A DNA stretch of 37,449 nucleotides from Acidobacteriota bacterium. Lineage in GTDB: Bacteria; Acidobacteriota; Terriglobia; Acidiferrales; UBA7541. The stretch spans positions 1 through 37,449 of the forward strand of contig QHYM01000117.1 in the NCBI GenBank assembly GCA_003223295.1. The letters are read 5' to 3'. How positions within the stretch are numbered: position 1 is the stretch's first letter; the number at the start of each line of letters is the position of its first letter. Positions 17,330 through 25,058 of this stretch are shown in pieces. The notes beneath the pieces were generated by a model. That model ran no database searches. It saw nothing but the letters and a program-made list of their open reading frames with translations, and was not told the origin of the DNA. The translations under genes and the position numbers were made by a program.

Positions 17330-19822
17330 ATGGTGTCATTTTTGCAAAACCTTCGCTACGCCTTTCGTCTTCTTCGCCTCAGTCCTGGCTTTACCATCAT
17401 CTCCATCCTTACCCTTGCGCTTGGCATCGGCGCCAACACCGCCATTTTCCAGCTCATTGACTCCATTCGCCTGCGCACGATTCCGGTCAAGAACCCCGAG
17501 GAGCTGGGAACCATCCGCATTGCCGACCGCCATTGGGGTTCCGGCCAGTTTTCGAGCCAGTATTCCCAGCTTACCTTCCCATTGTGGGAGCAGATTCGGG
17601 ACCGTCAACAAGGCTTTGCGCAAATTGCTGTCTGGAGCGGCCAGCAATTCAATCTGGCGACTGGCGGGGAGGTTCATTACGCCAAAGCCCTTCGCGTCAG
17701 CGGTGAGTTTTTTCAGGTGCTTGGCATTAGCCCGCTTTTGGGCCGCCTCCTTGGTCCGGCCGATGACCTGCCGGGCTGCGCCATCGGCGCGGCGAACATC
17801 AGCTTCGCCTTCTGGCAAGGGAATTTTGGCAGCGATCCCTCCATTGTGGGTAAGCGGCTCACTTTGGACGGGAATTCGTTTGAGATCGTCGGCGTTACCC
17901 CACCAGGCTTTAATGGGATTTCCGTGGGCGATACATTCGACGTAGCGGTGCCGATTTGCATCGAGCCCATTGTGAGCCCGCGGAATAACCGGCTCACGAT
18001 TCGTCATGCTTGGTGGCTTGCTTCCATCGGACGCTTGAAACCAGGCTGGACCATTGCGCGCGCCAATGCACAAATCAACGCGGTCACCCCCAGCATCCTG
18101 CAAGAAACGATTCCCCCGTTCTATGACTCCGAAAGGGTAAAGAAGTACCTCGAGTACAAATTGGGAGCGTTTTCAGCAAGCACGGGATTCTCATCATTGC
18201 GACAAGATTCCGAAACCCCACTTTGGCTGTTGCTGGGAATTTCCGGGCTGGTATTGCTGATTGCGTGCGCCAACCTGGCGAACTTGATGCTCGCCCGCGC
18301 CAGTGCCCGGGAACGCCAGATCACCATCCGCCGAGCGCTTGGAGCGTCGCGCTGGCGAATGATTCGCGAGCTGCTTTCCGAAAGTCTTCTGCTCGCGGTC
18401 GCCGGCACTGTTTTCGGATTGTTTCTGGCGTTTGCGGTGAGCCGCCTGCTTGTGACGTTCATCAGCACACCGCAAAGTCGAATCTTTCTGAACCTCGGGA
18501 TGGATTGGCGCGTGCTGTCTTTCACGACAGCGCTCGCGGTGCTGACAACCGTCTTCTTCGGATTGGCGCCGGCCGTGCGTGCTACGCGGGCAGAGCCTGC
18601 TACGTTGCTGCAATCGGGTAGCCGGGGAATGTCTGGAGGCCGGGAGCGGTTTAGTCTGCGGCGCACTCTGGTCGTTTCGCAGGTCGCACTTTCCGTGGTG
18701 CTGTTGATGGGAGCCCTGCTTTTTGCTCGCAGCTTGCGCAATTTGACCACACTCAACATAGGTTTCCAGCAGAATGGCATTCTAATCACCAGCGTCGATT
18801 TCAAACGCCTGCACATTCCCGAGGACCGATACGTGGAGTACAAACGCCAGTTGGTCAAGTCCGTTAGAGCCATACCCGGTGTGGAATTTTCCGCCAACTC
18901 GATCATGGTTCCCTTTGGGGGCGAAACGTGGAACGACGACGTACTCGCGGAAGGATCGGACGAACAGCTAGGTGTTGCCTGGGAAAATTTCCTAGGACCC
19001 GGCTATTTTCAAACTATTGGCACACCTATCCTCGCGGGCCGGGACTTCGATGACCGCGACACCGCCACATCAGTCAAGGTGGCCATCGTCAATCAAGCTT
19101 TTGTCCGCAAGATTCTCAAAGGCACAGATACGCTTGGCAAGAGGTTCCGAATACACGAACCGCCAGGGAAGCCTCGGCCTCTCTATGAGATTGTGGGAGT
19201 CACAGGGGATAACAAATTTCAGGACATGCATGAGGAATATTTGCCGTTCATGTATTTCCCCGCTACGCAGCAGGAGAAGCCGGCCCCGGACGATCAAATC
19301 CTCATTCGCTCATCGCTGCCCCTGACCAGCCTCATCGCCTCGCTGAAAGGAACGATTGCCGGTGTGAATCCCGGCATCGACCTTGAATTCAAGGCCTTGA
19401 AGACAAGAGTTCACGAATCGCTGCTGCAAGACGAACTCATGGCCACTCTCTCAGGTTTTTTTGGATTCTTGGCCGCGTTGCTCGCTGCCATCGGGCTCTA
19501 CGGGGTAATTTCCTATATGGTGGTGCAGCGGACCAAGGAAATTGGAATTCGCATGGCCATCGGCGCAAAGCGTGTGGACGTCGTGAAGATGATTCTGCGC
19601 GAAGCGGGCATGCTCACCATCGCGGGCTTGGTGATTGGCACAGGCTTGGCCTTGGGCGCCGCCCAAGCGGCCAAGTCATTGCTCTACGGTTTGAAGCCCC
19701 GCGATCCCTTGACGCTGGTCATGGCCGTTGTGCTGTTGAGCGCCGTCGCTACACTGGCGAGTTTCTTGCCGGCGCATCGCGCCTCCAAGCTTGATCCGCT
19801 GACAGCTTTGCGTTATGAATGA
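17330..19822 (+). CDS. ADOP-type ABC transporter permease (FtsX/MacB-like, duplicated)
   Basis: 830 residues with the two-module layout of acidobacterial duplicated orphan permeases. First module: N-terminal helix (about 13-45, LALGIGANTAIFQLIDSI), periplasmic MacB_PCD domain (about 50-280), then an FtsX three-helix block (about 296-410) containing ACANLANLMLARASARERQ. Second module: membrane helix about 445-470 (VVSQVALSVVLLMGALLFAR), second MacB_PCD domain (about 480-700), final FtsX block 707-830 with RTKEIGIRMAIGAKR and the terminal DPLTALRYE seen in most members. No ATP-binding subunit lies next to it, hence orphan. A strong AGGAGG five bases before ATG 17330 fixes the start. MacB relatives couple ATP hydrolysis to periplasmic efflux or envelope mechanics; the ADOP role is unknown. 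Confidence 0.95.
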   Translation: MVSFLQNLRYAFRLLRLSPGFTIISILTLALGIGANTAIFQLIDSIRLRTIPVKNPEELGTIRIADRHWGSGQFSSQYSQLTFPLWEQIRDRQQGFAQIAVWSGQQFNLATGGEVHYAKALRVSGEFFQVLGISPLLGRLLGPADDLPGCAIGAANISFAFWQGNFGSDPSIVGKRLTLDGNSFEIVGVTPPGFNGISVGDTFDVAVPICIEPIVSPRNNRLTIRHAWWLASIGRLKPGWTIARANAQINAVTPSILQETIPPFYDSERVKKYLEYKLGAFSASTGFSSLRQDSETPLWLLLGISGLVLLIACANLANLMLARASARERQITIRRALGASRWRMIRELLSESLLLAVAGTVFGLFLAFAVSRLLVTFISTPQSRIFLNLGMDWRVLSFTTALAVLTTVFFGLAPAVRATRAEPATLLQSGSRGMSGGRERFSLRRTLVVSQVALSVVLLMGALLFARSLRNLTTLNIGFQQNGILITSVDFKRLHIPEDRYVEYKRQLVKSVRAIPGVEFSANSIMVPFGGETWNDDVLAEGSDEQLGVAWENFLGPGYFQTIGTPILAGRDFDDRDTATSVKVAIVNQAFVRKILKGTDTLGKRFRIHEPPGKPRPLYEIVGVTGDNKFQDMHEEYLPFMYFPATQQEKPAPDDQILIRSSLPLTSLIASLKGTIAGVNPGIDLEFKALKTRVHESLLQDELMATLSGFFGFLAALLAAIGLYGVISYMVVQRTKEIGIRMAIGAKRVDVVKMILREAGMLTIAGLVIGTGLALGAAQAAKSLLYGLKPRDPLTLVMAVVLLSAVATLASFLPAHRASKLDPLTALRYE

Positions 19823-19961
19823 TTTTCTGAGCACGAGCTATTCACCTTGCTCGTAGCCCCTCGCAGGTTCACACACTGCATCTTTCGAACTACTCTCTGG
19901 CTATCGTTCTGCTAAACTACGCCACCGGTTTGCATTCCGTTCTCTTCCGAGGAGTTTGTGC

Positions 19962-22076
19962 ATGAAAACGATTCGCTGCCTTGCCTTCGCATCTCTTGTT
20001 CTGGTTCTCTGGCTGCCTATCCAGGCGCAGGAACCCGCGTCAAAACCGGCTCCGGCTCCTCCGCGCGCGATCACCATTGACGACTTTTTCCAGATTCGCG
20101 ACGTCTCGCAACCGGAGATCAGCCCGGACGGTCAATGGATTGCCTACGCAGTTCGCACGCGAATGCTGAAAGAAGACAAGAACGAACAGCGCCTCTGGAT
20201 GGTTTCAACGCACGGTGGCGACGCCATTCCTCTTAGCGCCGAAAGCGTGTCCTCGGGTCATGCCCGCTGGAGCCCCGACGGGAAATACATTTCGTTTCTC
20301 TCCGCGCGCGATGGCGGCAAGAGCCAGGTTTGGCTGCTTGACCGCCGTGGAGGCGAAGCCGTTAGGCTGACCGACGCCGCGCAAGGCGTGGACGACTTCG
20401 AGTGGTCGCCCGACAGCAAGCGCCTCGTGCTCATCCTTCGCGATCCCAAGCCCGAGGACCTCGAAGCGGCAAAGAATAAGGAAAAGCCTGCTCCTGCCAC
20501 TCCGCCCAAGCCGAAGACTCCGCCGCCCTTCGTCATCGACCGCCTGCAATTCAAACGCGACACCGTCGGCTACTTGGATCGTCGACGCACACACCTCTAC
20601 CTGTTGGACATTGCGGCGAAAAGCACGAGGCAAATCACTTCCGGGGATTTCGATGACAACGAGCCGGCGTGGTCGCCGGACGGCAAATCTCTTGCCTTCA
20701 GCAGCAACCGGACACCTGACCCTGATGTCAACTATGATGTCAACATCTGGGTGGTCGCTGCGGACAATACCGATAAGGGCGCGCACCTCACGCAAGTCAC
20801 GACCAATCCCGGCCCTGATACATCACCGGCATGGTCTCCCGACGGCCAATGGATCGCTTACGTCACCGAGCTCGACCTGCACCTTTTCTATTACAACACC
20901 CGGCACCTTGCCGTTGCTCCCGCGACGGGTGGCCCGGCAAAGGTCCTCACTCTGGCATTTGACCGCAGCATTCACCGCCCGCGTTTTTCTGCCGACGGAC
21001 ATTCCATCTACTTCGTTGCCGAAGATGACGGCATGCAGAGCCTGTGCCGCATCCCGGTGGCTGGCGGCGAAATGACGCGACCCATTGGTGGGCGCCTCGC
21101 AGTAGCAAGCTATTCGCTGGGCAAGGACGACGCAATCGCCGCGCAAATCAGTACCATCGACCGCCCCGAAGAAATATTCTATTTAGCCAATGGGGCCAAG
21201 GATCCCATGCGCCTCACAAAAACCAACGACGCGCTCTTCGCGCAGCTTCGCCTCGCACAAGCCGACTACGTCCACTTCAAGAGCAAGGACGGCACCGCCG
21301 TTGCTGGCTATCTGTACAAACCGCTCGATTACACACCGGGAAAGAAAGTCCCTACCCTGTTGAATCCACACGGCGGCCCGGTGGGGCAATACACCGCTTC
21401 CTTTTATCACTTGGCCCAGCTTTATGCCGCGAACGGCTATGCGGTTCTTCTTCCCAATCCTCGCGGCTCCTCCGGCTATGGCCAGAAATTCTGCGCTGCG
21501 ATTTACGCCGACTGGGGCAACAAGGACTACCAGGATGATGTCGCCATGGTGGATTACGCTGTCGCGCAAGGCATCGCCGATCCCGATAAGCTTGGCGTTG
21601 GCGGCTGGTCCTACGGCGGCATCTCCACCGACTTCATCATAGCCCAAACTAACCGCTTCAAGGCCGCCATCTCCGGCGCTGGAGTTGCCCTCATCGCCAG
21701 CTTCTACGGCCACGACCACTACCAGCGCGACTACGAAATCGAGCTCGGGCATCCCTGGGATCACAAAGAGGTCTGGGACAAAATCTCACCCTTCTACCGC
21801 GTCGCGAGCATCGCCACTCCCACTCTTTTCATGGGTGGCGACATCGACTGGAATGTTCCTATTCTCGGCAGCGAACAAATGTATCAGGCGATGAAAACGC
21901 TTGGCCGCACTACCGAACTCGTCGTCTATCCTGGCGAGTATCACGGCTTCACAGTGCCGTCGCATCTCAAGGACCGCATGGAGCGCTTCATGGCGTGGTA
22001 CAACCACTACGTCAAAGGCGACTCTGCGCCAGCGCGCCCGGCAGCTCCCGAGATCAAGACCGCGGGGGGCGAGTGA
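19962..22076 (+). CDS. secreted S9 family prolyl oligopeptidase-like serine peptidase
   Basis: 704 residues. Signal peptide about 1-23 (ending IQAQ), so exported. An N-terminal WD40-like/PD40 beta-propeller (about 40-420), with repeats such as WSPDGKYISFLSARDGG, WSPDGKSLAFSSNR and WSPDGQWIAYVTE, gates the C-terminal alpha/beta-hydrolase domain (about 450-690). The catalytic triad is Ser550 in GGWSYGG, Asp629 in GDIDWNVP and His661 in YHGF. This matches acylaminoacyl-peptidase and dipeptidyl-peptidase branches of S9; the exact specificity is not readable. GAGGAG seven bases before the ATG at 19962 supports the start over an in-frame TTG at 19956. Its stop overlaps the next gene's ATG (TGATG), so the two are co-translated. 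Confidence 0.95.
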   Translation: MKTIRCLAFASLVLVLWLPIQAQEPASKPAPAPPRAITIDDFFQIRDVSQPEISPDGQWIAYAVRTRMLKEDKNEQRLWMVSTHGGDAIPLSAESVSSGHARWSPDGKYISFLSARDGGKSQVWLLDRRGGEAVRLTDAAQGVDDFEWSPDSKRLVLILRDPKPEDLEAAKNKEKPAPATPPKPKTPPPFVIDRLQFKRDTVGYLDRRRTHLYLLDIAAKSTRQITSGDFDDNEPAWSPDGKSLAFSSNRTPDPDVNYDVNIWVVAADNTDKGAHLTQVTTNPGPDTSPAWSPDGQWIAYVTELDLHLFYYNTRHLAVAPATGGPAKVLTLAFDRSIHRPRFSADGHSIYFVAEDDGMQSLCRIPVAGGEMTRPIGGRLAVASYSLGKDDAIAAQISTIDRPEEIFYLANGAKDPMRLTKTNDALFAQLRLAQADYVHFKSKDGTAVAGYLYKPLDYTPGKKVPTLLNPHGGPVGQYTASFYHLAQLYAANGYAVLLPNPRGSSGYGQKFCAAIYADWGNKDYQDDVAMVDYAVAQGIADPDKLGVGGWSYGGISTDFIIAQTNRFKAAISGAGVALIASFYGHDHYQRDYEIELGHPWDHKEVWDKISPFYRVASIATPTLFMGGDIDWNVPILGSEQMYQAMKTLGRTTELVVYPGEYHGFTVPSHLKDRMERFMAWYNHYVKGDSAPARPAAPEIKTAGGE

Positions 22077-23137
22077 TGCGTTTTGCTGGGCGAATGCTTG
22101 CTGTTCCGCTGTTAGCGCTTGGGTTCTGTATTTCTACTCTCGCCCAATCTTCATTCAGCGTTGGCACGGCTTCGGCCGCGCCGGGGCAAAAAGCTACTGG
22201 CCATCTCGAAGTGCCCGCTGGCGTGGATGCGGCCACGAATATTCCCGTGGTCGTTGTAAACGGCGCCAAGCCCGGCAAAATCCTCGCGCTGGTTTCAGGA
22301 GCGCACGGCACAGAGTACGTTTCCATCATCGCCATCGAAAAATTGATCTCGCGGCTCGATCCCGCGCAACTTACTGGCACGGTCATCCTCGTTCCGCTCG
22401 TCAACATCGCGTCGTTCGAACAAAAAGTTCCCCACGTCAATCCCATGGACAACAAAAGCATGAACCGCTTCTACCCCGGTAAAGCGGATGGCACGCAAAC
22501 CGAGCGCGCGTCGTATCTAATTACAAAGCAAATCGTCGACCGCTGCGACTACCTCATTGACTACCACGGCGGCGACCTCGACGAAAGTCTCAGGCCATAT
22601 GCGTATTGGGGTCCTACGGGGCACGCGGAGCAGGACCGCATCTCGAAGGAGATGGTTCTCGCCTTTGGCCTTGACCACATCATTATCTGGAGCGAGCGCC
22701 CCACCGATCCGAACGCTACGCGCTATCTCGATAACACCGCCACCGTTCACGGCAAGCCCTCCATTGTTGTTGAAGCAGGGCACGCCGGAACGGTCGAGAC
22801 AGACGACGTCAACCTTCTCGTCAACGGCACCCTCAGCACTATGCGCGCTCTGAAAATGCTTCCGGGCGAGCCGCAGGTCATTGAGAATCCCGTGTGGATT
22901 GAGAAACTCTCCGACGTTCTCGCAGACGGTCCTGGCATCTGGTATCCGCTCGTCAAGCGTGGTACGTACGTTTCAGCGGGAATGAAGCTGGGCACCATCA
23001 CGGATTATTTCGGCAAGGTCATTGCCGAACCGCGCGCCCCGGTCACGGGCGTGGTGCTCCACGTCAACGCGGTTCCCTCTCTGAAGAAAGGCGACAACAT
23101 CGCCGACTTAGGCGTCATCGCTTCTCACGCCCCTTAA
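22076..23137 (+). CDS. secreted zinc hydrolase, succinylglutamate desuccinylase/aspartoacylase family
   Basis: 353 residues with a signal peptide (about 1-24, ending TLAQ). Belongs to the M14-like AstE/AspA fold: zinc ligands His77 and Glu80 in GAHGTEY and His164 in DYHGGD. The C-terminal lobe has the beta-rich domain with GIWYPLVKRGTYVSAGMKLG and APVTGVVL, like the lipoyl-like barrel in this family. Canonical members deacylate N-acyl amino acids in the cytoplasm; an exported form coupled to an S9 peptidase suggests processing of acylated amino acids or peptides outside the cytosol, which is inference. ATG at 22076 shares its A with the upstream TGA. A terminator follows 20 bases after the stop. 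Confidence 0.9.
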   Translation: MRFAGRMLAVPLLALGFCISTLAQSSFSVGTASAAPGQKATGHLEVPAGVDAATNIPVVVVNGAKPGKILALVSGAHGTEYVSIIAIEKLISRLDPAQLTGTVILVPLVNIASFEQKVPHVNPMDNKSMNRFYPGKADGTQTERASYLITKQIVDRCDYLIDYHGGDLDESLRPYAYWGPTGHAEQDRISKEMVLAFGLDHIIIWSERPTDPNATRYLDNTATVHGKPSIVVEAGHAGTVETDDVNLLVNGTLSTMRALKMLPGEPQVIENPVWIEKLSDVLADGPGIWYPLVKRGTYVSAGMKLGTITDYFGKVIAEPRAPVTGVVLHVNAVPSLKKGDNIADLGVIASHAP

Positions 23138-23158
23138 CCTTGAAAGAGCGCAAACAAA

Positions 23159-23195
23159 AACGGCGCTCGCACCCTCGCAAAGCGCCGTTCTCTTT
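23159..23195. terminator. bidirectional intrinsic terminator
   Basis: A perfect 9-bp stem, AACGGCGCT (23159-23167) with AGCGCCGTT (23181-23189), is followed by CTCTTTCC on the forward strand. On the reverse strand it is followed by a run from the upstream AAACAAAAA. It sits between convergent genes ending at 23137 and 23217 and can serve both. Confidence 0.85.
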
Positions 23196-23216
23196 CCACT
23201 TCAAGAATTCAAGGGC

Positions 23217-23642
23217 TTAATTCTTTGTTGCTACCGCCTCCCGGTGATCTTCCCGCGGGGTCATGGAGACAACCGTGTACTCGCGTTCTTTGCCGTCTCC
23301 TTCGGCAACTTTCAAGATCAGCTTGTCCTTATGCAGCCGGAACTGCGCCGTTTCTCCGATGGGGAGCAGCGCAGGATGCTTTTCGTCATTCGGCCTTATC
23401 CGGTAGGTGACTTTCTCTGTTTGCAGAACATATTCCTGGCACAGCACTTCCTTCGTTTTCTTGCTCTGCGAATCGGTTCCTAGAAGCTCGCCAGCCACAG
23501 ACTTCCCACCCTTTTCCTGGATACCGCAGGGCGCGGAGTCCATCCGCAGCAAAGCCCCTTTTTGATAGTCGTCGTGGTCTTTGGCCGCACAGACCCCGGC
23601 AAGCAATAGGCAGCCTGCGAGCGCACACAGCTTGGTGTTCAT
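23217..23642 (-). CDS. small secreted protein of unknown function
   Basis: 141 residues beginning MNTKLCALAGCLLLAGVCAAKD: a signal peptide with cleavage near AAKD, possibly with Cys17-type lipidation, although the AGVC context is only a partial lipobox. The mature part is charged and beta-rich, with two further Cys (APCGIQEKGGKS and VLCQEYVLQTEKVTYRIRP) that could form a disulfide, and ends KN. The ATG at 23642 is preceded by GGAAAGGGGACAAG. It looks like a real expressed secreted protein, but I do not recognise a family. Reverse strand, sharing a bidirectional terminator with the upstream hydrolase gene. Confidence 0.75.
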   Translation of the reverse strand: MNTKLCALAGCLLLAGVCAAKDHDDYQKGALLRMDSAPCGIQEKGGKSVAGELLGTDSQSKKTKEVLCQEYVLQTEKVTYRIRPNDEKHPALLPIGETAQFRLHKDKLILKVAEGDGKEREYTVVSMTPREDHREAVATKN

Positions 23643-23783
23643 AGGCTTGTCCCCTTTCCTCACAGAATAAGGGGACTGGCCCGCCCAGAAAATAGCCCGA
23701 GTGTCCCTCTGTGCTCAATTTATCAAGTCGGGCGGCGCGCGTTAGGGCAAATTCGATTACTCTTGGAGGACGGGAGGAACCTC

Positions 23784-24347
23784 ATGGCGGCATTGGCTTG
23801 GCTACTCGGCTTGTCGTTGCTTCTGATCGGCTTAGTCCTTTTGTTTCTATGGCATCCGAGGATGGGGGAGCTGTTCCACGAGCACGTGCGGGATCGCCCC
23901 AAGCGCCGCCTTTTCCTTGCTGCCGTTGGGTTTTTCCTGACCTTGGCCCTGGCGCGTTCCATGGCTTACGCGGCTGGGCGTGGGATCGGCCCATTCCACT
24001 ACATCTACATTCGCGGGACGCATGTCCATCACCTGGTTTGGGGGATCCTCCTTCTGCTCGTGGTTGGGTTTTGTTGGTTGATCGAGGTCGGAACAGGCAC
24101 GAAGGGTACGTCTCTTTTCGCCAGTCGGCTGATGTCTCTACTTTACGGGGTCGGCGCGGCCCTTACGCTGGACGAGTTTGCCCTCTGGCTCAATCTTGAA
24201 GAACGGGTCTACTGGACGCGCGATGGCCGCGCCAGCCTCGACGCTATCCTGCTCTTTGGGGCAGCCCTGCTCATCGGTATCTGGGGCAAGAACTTCCTCA
24301 AAGCCCTTCCTAAGGAACTCTTCCGACTTAAGCACAAAAGAACCTGA
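23784..24347 (+). CDS. integral membrane protein with HxHHL motif
   Basis: 187 residues with about five hydrophobic segments (about 3-24, 41-60, 83-103, 112-128 and 152-170). Conserved-looking polar features lie inside or beside helices: GTHVHHLVWG (about 77-86), and LTLDEFALWLNLEERVYW (about 130-147). His and acidic residues placed in this way suggest a metal- or proton-handling membrane protein, but the family and function are unknown to me. A GGGAGG site precedes the ATG at 23784; an in-frame TTG at 23763 overlaps that site and is rejected. The gene is convergent with the SnoaL-like gene, which ends eight bases beyond it. Confidence 0.8.
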   Translation: MAALAWLLGLSLLLIGLVLLFLWHPRMGELFHEHVRDRPKRRLFLAAVGFFLTLALARSMAYAAGRGIGPFHYIYIRGTHVHHLVWGILLLLVVGFCWLIEVGTGTKGTSLFASRLMSLLYGVGAALTLDEFALWLNLEERVYWTRDGRASLDAILLFGAALLIGIWGKNFLKALPKELFRLKHKRT

Positions 24348-24355
24348 GGCCTGCC

Positions 24356-24741
24356 TCAAGCTCGCTCTGTTTGATGCTTATGCCACCACTCCCTCAGCTG
24401 TGTGCACTTTCCTTGGCCATCGAGAGAGATGACGAAGATTCCATCCAGCTTGGTTGCAGTCCCGGCGGAACTCGCACAAACGAAGCCCACCATCGGGCAA
24501 TCCCTTGCTCTGGCGTCACGGCTAGAATCTCGTATTCGAAGTGAATGTCCTCTTCCGTTTGCGCCACATTCGTCCAATACTCGAGGATGGCCACCCGCCC
24601 CCGCATCGGCTCGACAAAGGGGGTGACTTGATACGTGCCATCTTCCGCGTAGAGCTCGGCTGCTGCCTTGGCATCGCGCGCCTCCCACGCCCGGCCATAT
24701 TTCTGCAGCCAATCCGCGAATGCTTCTCGTGTTGTGTCCAT
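24356..24741 (-). pseudogene. SnoaL/NTF2-like protein gene with a one-base frameshift
   Basis: Reads as a SnoaL-like (NTF2-fold) small protein from ATG 24741 (GGAG upstream) with residues TREAFADWLQKYGRAWE and AELYAEDGTYQVTPF, typical of the nuclear-transport-factor-2 superfamily. The first frame continues to ARWWASFVRVPPG, then changes to non-family residues and stops at 24394. The other frame supplies the expected ending TATKLDGIFVISLDG through REWWHKHQ, stopping at 24356. Restoring one base at the forward-strand CCC run at 24461-24463 joins both halves into one 128-residue protein. This is either a sequencing/assembly homopolymer error or a recent inactivation. If not repaired, the product is 115 residues with a scrambled C-terminus. 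Substrate unknown. Confidence 0.8.
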
Positions 24742-25058
24742 CGATTTCTCCGCCAGCCGCCTTAAGACTGCGCCACTTTTGCACAGTGGTGCACAGCTTT
24801 CCACAGCCAAAATTTCAAGTTTCTCTTGCCAAGAAAAGACGCCAGGTTTACTCTGCCGCACAGATTGAGCCGGGAAGCCTCAAAAACTTTGCGGCACAAT
24901 TGAAAGAGGGCGCAGCAGTCTAACGGCTGATGCGCCCTCAATCTTTTTGGCCCTCCGGTCGTGCTCGCCGATATTCGCCTTCCCGCCCCGGAGTGTTTCC
25001 AAATATTTGCTCCTACTTGCTTGGCAGAGTATCCTCTCCGATTTCGGGGAGGTGGCCT
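24742..25058. other. 317-base divergent intergenic region with structured leader
   Basis: Lies between the reverse SnoaL-like gene and forward BNR giant 2. It holds a 7-bp stem TGCCGCA/TGCGGCA (24854-24860 with 24890-24896) enclosing a 5-bp TTGAG/CTCAA stem, then a terminator-shaped hairpin (24906-24939) with a U-tract. The ribosome-binding site GGGGAGG for the BNR gene is at about 25046-25052. Promoters could not be placed. Confidence 0.55.
24906..24950 (+). terminator. terminator-shaped hairpin in the leader of BNR gene 2
   Basis: GAGGGCGCA (24906-24914) pairs perfectly with TGCGCCCTC (24931-24939), followed by AATCTTTTTGG. This is the form of a forward-strand intrinsic terminator, yet no forward-strand gene precedes it within 550 bases. 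It is 109 bases upstream of the BNR start, so it could be an attenuator or the end of an unannotated small RNA. Confidence 0.65.

Noticed and set aside
19833-19854. 6-bp hairpin ACGAGC/GCTCGT after the ADOP gene
   Set aside because: No U-tract and a ten-base loop; not convincing as a terminator.
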